This document shows positions 1 to 10,000 of a DNA stretch of 31,816 nucleotides, piece by piece; the first letter of the stretch is position 1, and each line of letters begins with the position of its first letter. Source of the stretch: AR5 sp041499965 (lineage in GTDB: Bacteria > Methylomirabilota > Methylomirabilia > Rokubacteriales > CSP1-6). The stretch spans positions 1 through 31,816 of the forward strand of contig JBGQLG010000043.1 of NCBI GenBank assembly GCA_041499965.1, written 5' to 3'. Below the pieces are notes generated by a model. That model was not told the origin of the DNA. It did no database searches and was given only the letters and a program-made list of their open reading frames with translations. Made by a program: the position numbers and the translations under genes.

Positions 1-1
1 C

Positions 2-205
2 AACAAGATGGGGGCCGACTACTTCGTGGTCTCGACCGACTATCCGCATTCCGACGGCGCGTTCCCCGAGGCGATGGAGCAGTTCTTCGGGCTGCCGTTC
101 GGCGACGAGGTCCGCCGCAAGATCCTCTGGGACAACTGCGCGCGCCTCTACAAGATCGCCACACCGACGGCCGCGTTGACGAAGGACGCCACCGTGCTCC
201 GATAG
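2..205 (+). CDS. Amidohydrolase family 2 protein, C-terminal end (5' cut by window)
   Basis: This is the last 67 codons of a gene that begins before the window; the frame is open from base 2. The tail carries the signature of the amidohydrolase-2 (metal-dependent, TIM-barrel) family: an STDYPHSDG motif, where the Asp is the usual late metal/catalytic residue, followed by a RRKILWDNCARLYKI helix that closes these proteins. Family members hydrolyse or decarboxylate small aromatic or cyclic substrates; the substrate cannot be told from this tail. The gene stops at 203-205, and no convincing terminator follows it. The next sequence is on the opposite strand. Confidence 0.85.
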   Translation, partial: NKMGADYFVVSTDYPHSDGAFPEAMEQFFGLPFGDEVRRKILWDNCARLYKIATPTAALTKDATVLR

Positions 206-236
206 AGGCTGGGGACAGGCCCGGCTCCAGCGTCTC

Positions 237-386
237 TTACACTGCCGCTGGAACGGGCCTGGCGCGGACTTCCGCTCGGCACGCCGGGATCACGTGCTTG
301 CCGAACATCTCGATGGAGTGCAGGGCCCGCTCGTGCGGGATGGTCTCCGTCTGCATGATCAGGATGACCTGATCCAGCGCGGGACC
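237..386 (-). pseudogene. Remnant of a luciferase-like (LLM class) flavin monooxygenase, C-terminal 49 codons
   Basis: On the minus strand, bases 386 to 237 encode a peptide that reads like the end of an LLM-class flavin-dependent oxidoreductase: LDQVILIMQTETIPHERAL, then SIEMFGKHVIP and a short tail before the stop. The family usually has more than 300 residues, and the rest would have to lie above base 386. That space is occupied by the Uma2 gene on the other strand, and the open frame there (387-467) gives only low-complexity Ser/Pro/Arg sequence. I infer a 5'-truncated dead gene, cut when the Uma2 segment arrived or by a deletion. Family resemblance is from memory of the conserved C-terminal helix. 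Confidence 0.6.
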
Positions 387-442
387 GAATGAGCTATAGA
401 CTCGTCGATGAGGCGAGCTGGGGACGGGCGAGGAGGACACCG

Positions 443-1009
443 ATGGCGGTCGAGACGGCGACGGCACGACGACGCTTCACCCGTGAGGAGTACCACCGCA
501 TGGGCGAGGTGGGCATCCTCAAGCCGACCGATCGGGTCGAGCTGATCCGGGGCGAGATCCTCGAGATGTCGCCCATCGGCCGACGGCACTACGCCTTCGT
601 CAACAATCTGAACCAGCTCCTGGTCGTGCGTCTGGCCGGTCGCGCCATCGTCGCGGTCCAGGGCCCCATTGTTCTTGCCGACGACACGGAGCCCGAGCCG
701 GACCTCGCCATCATCCGGCGCCGCCCGGTGCCCTACAAGGACCGAGAGGCCTTCGCGGAGGACGCGCTCCTGTTGATCGAGGTCGCCGACAGCTCCCTGG
801 CCTACGACCGATCAACCAAGCTCAGGCTCTATGCCGCGGCCGGGATTCCCGAGTACTGGGTGGTCGACTGTGTTGCGGAGAGCGTGGAGGTCTACCGCAC
901 ACCCGACGCGAGCGGTTATCGCGACGTCAGCCGCGTCGTCGGGATCGGAACGGTCGCCTTGCAGGCGTTTCCCGACGTCACGCTGACGCTCGCCGAGATC
1001 TTCGCGTAG
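443..1009 (+). CDS. Uma2 family (PD-(D/E)xK-like) endonuclease
   Basis: A 188-residue protein of the Uma2/DUF820 restriction-endonuclease-like family. I see FTREEYHRMGE at the N terminus, VELIRGEI (Glu34), the EPEPDL motif (Asp87), LLIEV (Glu113) and TKLRLYAAAGIPEYW (Lys126), matching the family's PD-(D/E)xK active-site order. The length is typical and the core looks complete. An upstream in-frame ATG exists at 389, but the ATG at 443 has AGGAGG at 431-436, six bases upstream, and gives the family's normal start, so I prefer it. Uma2 genes are often multi-copy and mobile; their biological role is poorly known. Here the gene sits directly against the truncated monooxygenase tail, which suggests recent arrival. 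Confidence 0.88.
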   Translation: MAVETATARRRFTREEYHRMGEVGILKPTDRVELIRGEILEMSPIGRRHYAFVNNLNQLLVVRLAGRAIVAVQGPIVLADDTEPEPDLAIIRRRPVPYKDREAFAEDALLLIEVADSSLAYDRSTKLRLYAAAGIPEYWVVDCVAESVEVYRTPDASGYRDVSRVVGIGTVALQAFPDVTLTLAEIFA

Positions 1010-1024
1010 GCGGTCAACAGACGC

Positions 1025-3631
1025 TCAGATCACGCCTTCCTCGGCGAGGGCCTTGATCTCCTTGGATGACATCCCCAATAGCTCGCCGTACACGTACTCG
1101 TTGTCTTCGCCATAGTTCGGAGCGCCGCGGTCGAGACGTCCGCCGATGTAGGCGGGGCTCTCGCCCATTTTGACGGGCACCTCGGCCAGCGGCCATCGAC
1201 CGATCTTCGTGCCCGTCACCTCGGTCAACCACGACAGCGCCGCCAGCTGCGGGTCGTGGTCGCAACGGTCCCCCGCCGTCTGGCACACGCCGGCCGGCAC
1301 GCCGGCGCGCTGCAGGGCCAGCATCGTCTCGTACCCATCGCGCGATCGCATCCAGCCACCGACGAGCGCGTCGAGCGCGTCCTGGTGGACCAGTCGCCCC
1401 GCGAGATCCGTGAATCGCCCGTCGGTCACCCACTCCGGATGGCCCGCGACCTCGGTCAGCGCGCGCCATTCGGCGTCGGTGAAGCAGGCGATGGTGAGCC
1501 ACCGATCGTCCCCGGCGCAGGGATAGACGTTGTGGGGCGCGGCGAGCTTGTACGGAGAGCGGTTGCCGTAGCGTGACCAGATGCGCCCGTTGGCCGACCA
1601 GTCCAGGATGGTGGTGCCGCTGATGAAGAGCCCCACCTCGGACTGCGAGGCGTCGACCCACTGCCCTTCGCCCGTCCGCGCCCGATGGAAGAGCGCGGTG
1701 AGGATCGCCAGGGCAAAGCTGTAGGCTCCCATCCAGTCCAGATAGGAATAGCCCCAGCCTGCCGGCATCGCCGGCTCGGGGAGCCCGGACATCTCCGACA
1801 AGCCGGAAAAAGAATTCGCGATCGGCCCCACGGTTCGAAAGCGGCCGTACATGCCCTTCGCCCCCATGCCCGACTGCTGGACGTAGATGATGTCCGGCTT
1901 GATGGCACGCAGCGCGTCGTATCCCAGTCCCCAGCTGTCGAGGACGCCCGGCGAGAAGCCTTCCGCGACGACGTCCGACATCGCCACCAGACGCCGCGCG
2001 ATCTCGAGGCCCTTCGGATGCCTGACGTTCAGCGAGATACCCCGCTTGCCGGGGTTCTTGTTGTTGAACTGCCCGCCCATGTCCGGGTCGGTGACGCCCG
2101 GCAGCGGTCCGGTGGCCCGGTCGCGGGCGGCACGACCTCCGACCGGCGCCATCGCGGCCATACGGGTGTCCGGGTGGCTCTTCAGCTCGACCTTGATGCT
2201 CTCGGCGCCGAAGGCGCTCAGGAACCGCGTGCCACCGGCCGAGGCCAGGAACCACGTGAAGTCCAGGATGCGGATACTGTGCAGCGGAAACGGCTTGCCG
2301 CCAGGCGAGAGTCCCTCGTCGACCGGCGCACGCGCGGAGGCATCGATCACCGGCAGGTCGCGACCCGGCGGAAGGGCCACGGCCTCGGCATCCTCGTTCA
2401 ACAGCGGGGCGCGCCGGCCGATCGACCAGGAGGTGCCCGTCGCCAGCCACTTGCTCGTGGCGTAGCGGAAGGAACGGCCCAACTCGGGGTGCAGGACGTC
2501 CGTACAGCTCTGGCGCGCGAGCCAGTGCGGATCCATGGCGTTCTCGTGCGGCTTCCGCAACGGCGCCCAGAGCATGCCGGCCTCCTGGGCTTCACGCCAC
2601 GGCACGTTCTCGTAGGTGAACGCCCGCACGAAGCGCTGCACGGCCTCCATCGCGTGGTCGCGCTTGGCCGTGCTCGGCCCGGTGCCGGGCACGAACCGTC
2701 CGCTCGACGGCAGGGAGGGCTTCTCCGGGTCGAGGCCGGCGTCCATGCCGTAGCGCTCGAGCAGCGCGACGAGCCGCTCCGTCTCGCCTGGGCGCGTGCC
2801 CAGGTTCGCCATCACCCAGCGGCCGTCCTTCGTGTGCACGATGGACGGATGCGGCGTGATGGTTTCACGGGCGTGGCGACAGGTCTGCCGCAGCACGGGG
2901 ACGCGTCGCATCACCCACGACATCAGGTCGACCTCGGTGGATTTCGCCACCGCCTCGTGGACGGCGCACGAGAGCTGCTGCCCCTTCCCCGTCCGCCAGC
3001 GAAACAGCAGCGCGGCGACGATGGCCACGGCGAGCTGCTCACCGGCGATGTGGAAGGCGTGCCACATCTGCGGCGCGATCGGCGGCAGATCGTACGCGCC
3101 GCCGGGCGCGGGATCGTAGCCGCAATTCATCATCACGCCCCCGAGCGCCAGGTGCACCAGGTCCGAGCCCTTGAAGTCAGCCCACGGGCCGTGGTCTCCG
3201 AACGGGGACATCCTCGCGATGATCAGGGTGGGACACTGCTGCACCAGCGTGCTCGCGCCGAGCCCGTGGCCGTCGAGCTCGCCCCTCGGCGTCGACTCCA
3301 GCAGCACGTCGGCGGTGGCGACCAGCGCGCGGAACCGATCCCGGTCTTCCGGCTGGCGTAGGTCGAGCACGATCGAGCGCTTGCCGCGGTTGTACTGCCA
3401 GAAGAACAGCGAGCGCTCGGGATCTTCCCGATCCTGGTAGAAGGGCCCGATGCGGCGCGTGGGGCTGCCGCCGGGCGGCTCCACCTTGACGACGTCGGCG
3501 CCCAGCCCGGCCAGCGTCAGCCCACAGTACTCCGCCTGCTCGTCGGCCAGCTCGATGACCCGGATGCCTGTGAGAGGACCCCGGCTGGGCGTGAGGTGGC
3601 CGGGAACGGAACGCTGATCCTGGGCTTCCAT
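1025..3631 (-). CDS. Two-domain class III CoA-transferase (CaiB/BaiF family)
   Basis: The 868-residue protein has two CaiB/BaiF-type CoA-transferase halves. The first (about 18-400) opens with GIRVIELADEQAEY and LAGLGADVVKVEPP. The second (about 450-840) opens with IRILDFTWFLASAGG and LSAFGAESIKVE. Each half has the GxGQ loop (215-218 and 654-657). By hand alignment to formyl-CoA transferase, the catalytic Asp of the GDxxTG motif corresponds to Asp632 in the C-terminal half, while the N-terminal half has Phe193 there. The protein may therefore be a fused dimer with one working site, as in other tandem-domain members. The family moves CoA between carboxylic acids; the substrate is unknown. The start at 3631 has GGAG about eight bases upstream. 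The neighbouring amidohydrolase tail could belong to the same catabolic theme, but it is on the other strand. Confidence 0.9.
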   Translation of the reverse strand: MEAQDQRSVPGHLTPSRGPLTGIRVIELADEQAEYCGLTLAGLGADVVKVEPPGGSPTRRIGPFYQDREDPERSLFFWQYNRGKRSIVLDLRQPEDRDRFRALVATADVLLESTPRGELDGHGLGASTLVQQCPTLIIARMSPFGDHGPWADFKGSDLVHLALGGVMMNCGYDPAPGGAYDLPPIAPQMWHAFHIAGEQLAVAIVAALLFRWRTGKGQQLSCAVHEAVAKSTEVDLMSWVMRRVPVLRQTCRHARETITPHPSIVHTKDGRWVMANLGTRPGETERLVALLERYGMDAGLDPEKPSLPSSGRFVPGTGPSTAKRDHAMEAVQRFVRAFTYENVPWREAQEAGMLWAPLRKPHENAMDPHWLARQSCTDVLHPELGRSFRYATSKWLATGTSWSIGRRAPLLNEDAEAVALPPGRDLPVIDASARAPVDEGLSPGGKPFPLHSIRILDFTWFLASAGGTRFLSAFGAESIKVELKSHPDTRMAAMAPVGGRAARDRATGPLPGVTDPDMGGQFNNKNPGKRGISLNVRHPKGLEIARRLVAMSDVVAEGFSPGVLDSWGLGYDALRAIKPDIIYVQQSGMGAKGMYGRFRTVGPIANSFSGLSEMSGLPEPAMPAGWGYSYLDWMGAYSFALAILTALFHRARTGEGQWVDASQSEVGLFISGTTILDWSANGRIWSRYGNRSPYKLAAPHNVYPCAGDDRWLTIACFTDAEWRALTEVAGHPEWVTDGRFTDLAGRLVHQDALDALVGGWMRSRDGYETMLALQRAGVPAGVCQTAGDRCDHDPQLAALSWLTEVTGTKIGRWPLAEVPVKMGESPAYIGGRLDRGAPNYGEDNEYVYGELLGMSSKEIKALAEEGVI

Positions 3632-3819
3632 CGTGACTCTCCAGTCCTTGCCGTGGCGAATTCGACCGCACGCATTGAACGGCCCGCGCCGGCGAATATA
3701 TCCTGTTCGGACGGAGGAGACTCGGCTCGCACGAACGCCGGTCGCTCGACGGAAGGATCGGCCGGTTTCGCGCCCTTGCGGCTTCGGCCGGCGCGTGGAC
3801 CGCGCTGCCGGACTCTCGA

Positions 3820-5955
3820 TCAGGTGAGCGGGAGCCGCACGCGCATCCGCGTGCCGCGCCCGGGGTTGCTCTCCGCCTCCAGTACTCCGCCGTGCGCCTC
3901 GACGATCCGCCGGCTGATAGGCAGACCGAGGCCGGTGCCGGCTCCCTCCGGCTTCGTCGTGTAGAAGGGCTCGAAGACGTGGGGCAGGAACTCAGCCGGG
4001 ATGCCGGCGCCGGTGTCGATCACGTCGATCCCCGAGTACCGGTGGCCGTTGTCGCCGTGGAGTCCCGTCTCGATCGTCAGCAGCCCGCCCTCCGGCATGG
4101 CATCAATGGCGTTGCCGATCAGGTTGATGAACACCTGCGTCAGCTGATCGCGATCCCCCGGCAGCAGTGGCGGCCCGCCGTCGAAGACCCGCGCCACCTC
4201 CACGCGGGCTCGGTGCAAGCGGCCCTCGAGCAGCGCCAGCGCACGATCCACGAGCTGGTCCAGCGAGACCAGCTCCCGGTTCGGCTCGCGGCGCCGGGAG
4301 AAATCGAGGACGTCACGGACGATCCTCCCAGCACGGTTCGCCTCCGAGACGATGGTCTCGGCGTGCACGGCGGCGGTCGAGTCGGCCGGCAGCTCGCGCT
4401 GCAGGAGGTCACTACGACCGAGAATCACCATCAGGGGATTGTTCAGCTCGTGGGCCAGGCTGGCCGCCATCTCGCCGACGGCGGCGAGCTTGGCCGTCCG
4501 GAACAACTGCTCCTGAGTGCGCCGGGTCTCCTCCATCTGCTTGCTGAGGTCCTGATAGAGCCGGGCGTTCTTCATCGCGACGGCGGTCTCGCCCATGAGG
4601 GTTTCGAGCACGTCGATCTCGACTCCCGAATAGACCTCGCCGGAGAGCTTCTCACCGACCGCCAGCACCGCGTGCAGTTCGCCATCCAGCAGCAGCGGGA
4701 CCAGCAGCGCCGTGTGTGAGCGCTCGAGCCGGGCCACCGGCAGTCGCAGCCGCTCGTACGCCTCGCTGGGGAAGCTCGTCTCCTCGACGATGAACGTACG
4801 CCCGGTCATCGCGAGCCACGCCGCCACCGGCTCCTCCACCGTCACCGGCGTGGCCGGCCCGTCGGTCGACGGCGACACCGCAGCCCAGGCCTCGACGAGT
4901 GCGTTCGTCATCGCGTCGCGGACGTGCAGACTGGCGTGGCGCGCGGGCACGTTGCCAACCAGGCCCTCGGTCAGCGTGCGGGCCAGGGCGCCCGGGTCGA
5001 GCAGCGAGGGCAATTCCCGGCCGAGGGCGGTCAGGACATCGCGCACGCCGTGCTGCCGCCGGAACATGAGCCGTTCGAGCGCGAGCTCCAGCCGCCGGAG
5101 CAGCGGCAGCGCCACGGTGAAGACGAGCAGCAGCATGAGAGCGTCGCGGATCAGGCGCCCGAGCTCGTCGCCGGCGGGCGCCGCCCGCCGGACGAGTGCC
5201 TGATCCACGGCGTAGAGGCCCAGGAACAGCACCGGGGCCAGCGCCGCCGACGTCGCGAGGTAGAGGATGAGGCGGCGCACCAGGGTGCCGACGTCCATGA
5301 GCCGGTAGCGCACGATGGCCACGCCCAGCGCGAGCGCGAAGAACGCGTTGGTCGGGATGCCGATCGGGTACAGCCATCCCAAATCGAGGATGAACCGCAC
5401 GAAGTCCACCGCGCCACCGAGCAGGCTCACGAGGAGGCCGACGATGACGAGCGCCGTGCGGTTGCGCCGAAAGCTCGAGGTCTGGCCCCGGTAGGCCCCC
5501 ACCAGCCGGACCAGGCCGACGACGAGGTAGCTCTGGAAGAAGACGAAGAATGGCCCGTAGAGCACGCCGGCAGCGGGCACGAAGCCCCACGGTGTCTCCC
5601 GCACGCCGGCGATGAACGCCGGCGTGGCGCTGACCATCAGAAAGCCGGCACCCAGCGCGTACCCGACTCCGAGCAAACGCCGCCGGGGAAGCTCCAGGAA
5701 GACGAGCACGTAGTGATAGAAGAGCACCGGAATCGGGATGACGCCGACGTGAAGAATCCGCTGCCACAGCAGTGCCGTCTCGGTGTCGGCCGCCCCTCGG
5801 AGCCCGAAGGCTCCGAGGTTCCAGAGGGCGAGGGATGCCGCGAGATACGCGAAGACGACATTCCGGGAGTTGCGGCGGTCGCCGGCCAGCGCGCTGCCGA
5901 GCAGCAGAAGGTTCAGGCCGAGCGCGAGGAGGGGAACGAGCTTATGAATCGTCAT
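3820..5955 (-). CDS. Membrane sensor histidine kinase (multi-TM, GAF, HisKA, HATPase)
   Basis: A 711-residue kinase. The first 300 residues hold seven to eight hydrophobic segments, including a loop resembling the 7TM histidine-kinase input module. A GAF-like domain follows (about 330-465), then a HisKA helix with the H-box SLAHELNNPL (His503), an N-box INLIGNAIDAM (Asn615), G1 DTGAGIP (647-653), an FEPFYTTK F-box and G2 GTGLGL (673-678). All catalytic boxes are intact. The start is the ATG at 5955, which gives MTIHKLVPLLALG and a membrane segment at once; the open frame further upstream (to 6057) lies inside the acetyltransferase gene and is Arg/Ser-rich. The start overlaps the end of the upstream STAS-GNAT gene by 14 nt, so the two are probably translationally coupled. 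No response regulator gene is adjacent. Confidence 0.92.
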   Translation of the reverse strand: MTIHKLVPLLALGLNLLLLGSALAGDRRNSRNVVFAYLAASLALWNLGAFGLRGAADTETALLWQRILHVGVIPIPVLFYHYVLVFLELPRRRLLGVGYALGAGFLMVSATPAFIAGVRETPWGFVPAAGVLYGPFFVFFQSYLVVGLVRLVGAYRGQTSSFRRNRTALVIVGLLVSLLGGAVDFVRFILDLGWLYPIGIPTNAFFALALGVAIVRYRLMDVGTLVRRLILYLATSAALAPVLFLGLYAVDQALVRRAAPAGDELGRLIRDALMLLLVFTVALPLLRRLELALERLMFRRQHGVRDVLTALGRELPSLLDPGALARTLTEGLVGNVPARHASLHVRDAMTNALVEAWAAVSPSTDGPATPVTVEEPVAAWLAMTGRTFIVEETSFPSEAYERLRLPVARLERSHTALLVPLLLDGELHAVLAVGEKLSGEVYSGVEIDVLETLMGETAVAMKNARLYQDLSKQMEETRRTQEQLFRTAKLAAVGEMAASLAHELNNPLMVILGRSDLLQRELPADSTAAVHAETIVSEANRAGRIVRDVLDFSRRREPNRELVSLDQLVDRALALLEGRLHRARVEVARVFDGGPPLLPGDRDQLTQVFINLIGNAIDAMPEGGLLTIETGLHGDNGHRYSGIDVIDTGAGIPAEFLPHVFEPFYTTKPEGAGTGLGLPISRRIVEAHGGVLEAESNPGRGTRMRVRLPLT

Positions 5956-6877
5956 CGCACGGCCAGAACCCCATATACGGGAAGCCTTCCCGCGCGCGCT
6001 GCCGGCGCATCTCGTCCTCGAGCATCCCGAACACCAGAATGTCCCACCGCTGGCCATCCCAGGTGCGCGCCTGGCGAAGCACGCCCTCCTGGACGAAGCC
6101 GTTGCGACGCAGCGAATTGACGCTCAGCGCGTTGTAGGCGTAGACCTTGGCTTCCACCCGGCGCAGGCCGAGGGCGTCCATCGCCCATGCGACCACGAGC
6201 CGGGAGGCCTCGACTCCCAGCCCGGCCCGCAGCGCCCGGCGGTCCACCAACGCCGTTTCGAGAAAGCCGAAGCCCTCCCCCAGGTTGACACCGTACAGGC
6301 GCACGAAGCCCGCAGGCGTGATGCCGTCGCGCGGATACACGAACATCGTGAACGCCGTCGGGTCGTGCAGCGCGCAGGCGACGACGTCGGGGTGGTACGG
6401 TCCCAGGTGACGGCAGAGTTGGAGCAGTGAACTGCCGACCATCTGCTCGAGCAGCGGCTCCTTCGCCCACTCGGCGATGAACTCCATCTCGCCCCACGCC
6501 GGCCGCTTGATCCCCAGCCTCGACGTCGACGCCACGCTGGTCGGCTCCTGGGCGCTTCCCACCTCGATCGTCGCCGTGCCCTCAGGCGGTTCGACGCCGC
6601 GCTGCTCGAGCGGCAGGTCTTCGAGAATGGCTGCGCTCAGCAAGGCGCGGTACACGGCTGCGCTGGGCATCACCGACACCCGGACTCCACCGGCCTGAAG
6701 AAAGCGACATGCTTGCAGCGTTGCCGCGAGGCCGACGACGTCGGCGACTTTCACATCCTCCAGATCGAGCCAGACGTGGTCGGGACCGGCGCCCGCATCG
6801 TGCACGGCCCTGCACAGCGCAGGCGCGATGGCGCTGGTCAGCACGTCGTGCAGACGGATCCTGAGTTCCGATTTCAT
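5942..6877 (-). CDS. STAS-like domain fused to GNAT N-acetyltransferase
   Basis: A 311-residue protein counted from the ATG at 6877. Residues 1-88 look like a STAS (anti-sigma antagonist) fold: a short strand, then HVWLDLEDVKVADVVGL, then an amphipathic helix and GGVRVSVM. The Ser usually phosphorylated in the DSSG-type loop is absent (DVVG here). The C-terminal part (about 125-290) is a GNAT acetyltransferase with the acetyl-CoA loop RAGLGVEAS (217-225) and the closing LRRNGFVQEGVLR pattern of ribosomal-protein-acetylase-like GNATs. A TTG at 7015 would add 46 residues without recognisable structure, so I prefer the ATG, although its ribosome site is weak. The gene runs 14 nt into the histidine kinase and probably forms a two-gene operon with it. 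The substrate is unknown. Confidence 0.8.
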   Translation of the reverse strand: MKSELRIRLHDVLTSAIAPALCRAVHDAGAGPDHVWLDLEDVKVADVVGLAATLQACRFLQAGGVRVSVMPSAAVYRALLSAAILEDLPLEQRGVEPPEGTATIEVGSAQEPTSVASTSRLGIKRPAWGEMEFIAEWAKEPLLEQMVGSSLLQLCRHLGPYHPDVVACALHDPTAFTMFVYPRDGITPAGFVRLYGVNLGEGFGFLETALVDRRALRAGLGVEASRLVVAWAMDALGLRRVEAKVYAYNALSVNSLRRNGFVQEGVLRQARTWDGQRWDILVFGMLEDEMRRQRAREGFPYMGFWPCDDDS

Positions 6878-6898
6878 TTCGATGCCGTTGAGTGCAAC

Positions 6899-6915
6899 CC
6901 CGGCGCCAGGCCGGG
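6899..6915. promoter_or_regulatory. GC hairpin in the leader of the STAS-GNAT gene
   Basis: CCCGGC (6899-6904) and GCCGGG (6910-6915) are perfect inverted arms around a five-base loop. The hairpin lies 22-38 bases upstream of the chosen ATG at 6877, where a leader would fold. It could mask or shape the start region. It is short and GC-rich, so chance is possible. Confidence 0.25.
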
Positions 6916-7066
6916 TGGCGGTTAAGTAGCCAATCCTGCAGGAGAACCGAAGGATAGAGCCGGCGCTCGCTGGATGATTCGTAGTCAGGACCACCAGGGA
7001 ATGAACAGCGCTCAAGCGCGGCGTGACCGTCTACCTTCCGGATCCCTGAGGTGGTGACGCCCCAGC

Positions 7067-10000
7067 TCAGGTCTCGTCCAGCCGGATCCCGAGCGAACGC
7101 GCGAGGTCGCGCGCCGCCGCCGCTCGCCTGGGCGCGTTGGCGGCCTCGAACGTCGCGATCGCGGCCGCGAGATGCTCGCCCGCCGCGGCCGTGTTCTGCC
7201 GAGCGGCCTCCACCGCGGCGAGATCCACACGGGCTCGCGCCGCCTCGAACGCGGCCCCGCATCGCGTCAGCGTCTCGAGCGCCTCGGCGAGGTGGCGGCC
7301 GGCCGCCTCCAGCTCACCACCGACCAGGCTGATGCGTCCCAGCGTCCGCTGGGCTAGCCCGACGTTGAGCGGCATGCCGTCCACCCGGGCGGACCCCAGG
7401 GCTCGCGTGGCGGTTTCGCGGGCGCGCGTGGGATCCTTCGCCGTCAGATACGCCTCGGCAAGCGGCACCATGTTGCGGATCTGCGCGTGACGCATCGGAC
7501 TGCTCGCCAGCTTGTCGACGACCTCCTCGAGAATGGTCTGGGCGGTCTCGGCATCGCCTTGCTCCAGGTAGGCCTGCCCCAGGAAGCCCGAGATCAGGCC
7601 GGCGACCAGCGGGTCTCGCGAGATCGCCAGCGCCTCCCGCGCGATCACCACCGCGCGCTCGGGGGTGCCGCGGAGCACGTGGACCCAGGCGCTGATGAAC
7701 GCGGCGAACGCGAGCAGGCGCGGCAGGTGCGCGGTGCGGCCGATCGCCTCGACGCGGTCCGCCGCCGTCAGCGCGGCTTCGAGGTCGCCGGCCACGAGGT
7801 GGTTGATGGCCAGGTCGTAGTACACGAGCCCGAGCCACGTCTGCGCAGGAGGCCGGTCCAGGAGCCCGATGGCCCGCGTCGCGTGGGCGATCCCCTCCGC
7901 GGGCCGGCCCGTCTCGTACGCCTGTAGCGACAGGACGTGCAAGGCCTTGCCGACGGCCTCCGGCTCGCCGGCGCGCTCGCCGAGGTCGAGGGCCCGTTCG
8001 GCTGCCCGCTGCGCCTCCGCGCCCTGGCCGAGGAAGAATCGTGTGAGTCCGAGGCGGAACCAGTACTCGGAGGCCAGGGCGGCGTCGGGGACACGCTCCA
8101 ACACGTCAGCGTGCGCCTCCAGCAGCTCCAGGACCTCCCGCTGGCGACCGAGCGTCGACAGCACGAACGCGCGCTGCAGGGCGACCTCGAGTCGGCAGCG
8201 GTCGCGCTCCGGCGCGGGGAGCTGATCCACCGCGACCATGGCCTGGCCGAGCACTCGATCGGCATCGTCGAGCGCATAGCGGTGGCCGGCAAGCTGCCCG
8301 AACCGCATCAGATGCGGGATCGCCCGCCGGAAGTCGCCCGCCTTGGAGTAGTGGCCGCCGAGCTGATCGGCGACGTCGTCCAGACGCTCGCGGTGCAGCG
8401 CCTCCAGCGCCTCGCCGATGGCGGAGTGGAGCAGCGCGCGTCGCGCCGGCAGCAGGCGATCGTAGGCGACACGCCGGATCCAGTCGTGGCAGAAGTCCAG
8501 GCGATCGCCCACGGCGTCCAGGATGCGACGGCGCACGAGCTGCTCGACGATGTCCGCGGTCTCCCGCTCGCCCAGGTGCGCCGCGTGCGCCAGCAGCGGG
8601 AATGCGAAGTCACGGCCGATGGCCGCCGCCACCGCCACGCAGTGACGGGGCAGCTCGCCCAGCCGCTCGAGGCGGGCGGCGACGAAGTCCTGAACGCGGC
8701 GGCCCATCCCGGCGCCCCGGGTCCACGCCCCGGCGGGCTCCTGCAGCAGGCTTCGCGTGGATTCGACGATCACGAAGGGATTGCCCTCGCTCGTGGCCCA
8801 GATCTCCCCCTCGAGTCGATCCCAGTCGCGGCCGAAGCGCGACGAGGAGCGCAGCGCGCGGGCCAGCGCCCGCCCCTGGGGCTCGGAGAGCGGGGCCAGC
8901 GCCACCTCGTCGAGCCGCCCGTCGTCGCGCAGCTCCTTCAGCGCCTGGGCCAGCTCCGGCGCATCGATGAGCTCCTCCGGGCGTGTGCTGCCCACCATGA
9001 GCACCGGCCACCGATGGATCCGCCGGCCCAGGAACGCGAGGAACCGCGCGCTCATGGTGTCGGCCCAGTGCAGATCCTCGATGACCACCACCGCCGGCTG
9101 CTCGGCGGCGAGCGCGCCGATGAGCTCCAGCAGCGGCTCGAAGAGCAGCGCGGGGACCGCGCCGGCGCTCGGGGCTTGGTCCGTCGATGCCAGCAGCTCG
9201 GGAAAGAGCGCGGCCAGCTGGGTGCACGTCGCCGCGGCCAGTCGGTCGCGGAGACTTCCCTCCAGGGCCGCGCCTTCACCCCGCAGCGCCTCGATCCACG
9301 GGCGAAACGGCAGCGTCTGCTCGGTCTCGTGGCAACGACCGAAGGACAGCCGAAACGTGCGAACGGCCTCGCTCGCCGCGAAATCCTGGATCAGCCGGCT
9401 CTTGCCGATTCCCGCCTCGCCGGTGATCAGCGCCACGTGCCCGCCGGTCTCGAGCATGCGCTGGACCGCCCCCCGCAGGCGCTCGCGCTCCGGCTCGCGC
9501 CCGATCATCGGCGTCTCGACGGCCCGCGTCGCCGCGATCGCGCCGCGGCTCGCGGCGGACATGGGCGCGGCGGGGGGATCGAGGGCCGGGCGCGAGGCTC
9601 GCAGGATCTCCCGGTAGAGCTGCCGGGTCTCCTCCTCCGGCTCGGCCCCGAGCTCGCGCTGGAGCGACACCACGCACGTCTGGTACTGCTGCAACGCCAT
9701 CGCTCGACGTCCCTGGCGCAGCAGCAGTCGCATCAGGCTCCGGTGGACGGCCTCCTGCAGCGGATCCAGGGCGAGGATGCGCAGCGCCACCTGGATCGCC
9801 GCGTCGACGCGCCCGGTCCCCAGGTGCTCCCGGAGCAGCTTCGTCAGCGCCTCCAGGGCGAGCTCGTGGAGCCGCTCTCGCTCGACCAGCCGCCACTCCT
9901 CGAACGGCGCCTCGTCGAGGGTGAATCCGTCGAGCAGGTCTCCACGGTACAGGCGGGTGGCCCGCTCGAGATCCGCCGGGCTGCCGGCCGCCACGGCCGA

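Noticed and set aside
1685..3361. A 558-codon plus-strand open frame opposite the CoA-transferase
   Set aside because: Arg/His/Ala-rich shadow; the minus strand encodes two recognisable CaiB-type halves through the same bases.
3750..3819. CGGCCG-flanked stem after the membrane kinase gene as a terminator
   Set aside because: The arms are self-complementary GC hexamers with a long loop and no T-run; this is too easily found by chance in such GC-rich DNA.
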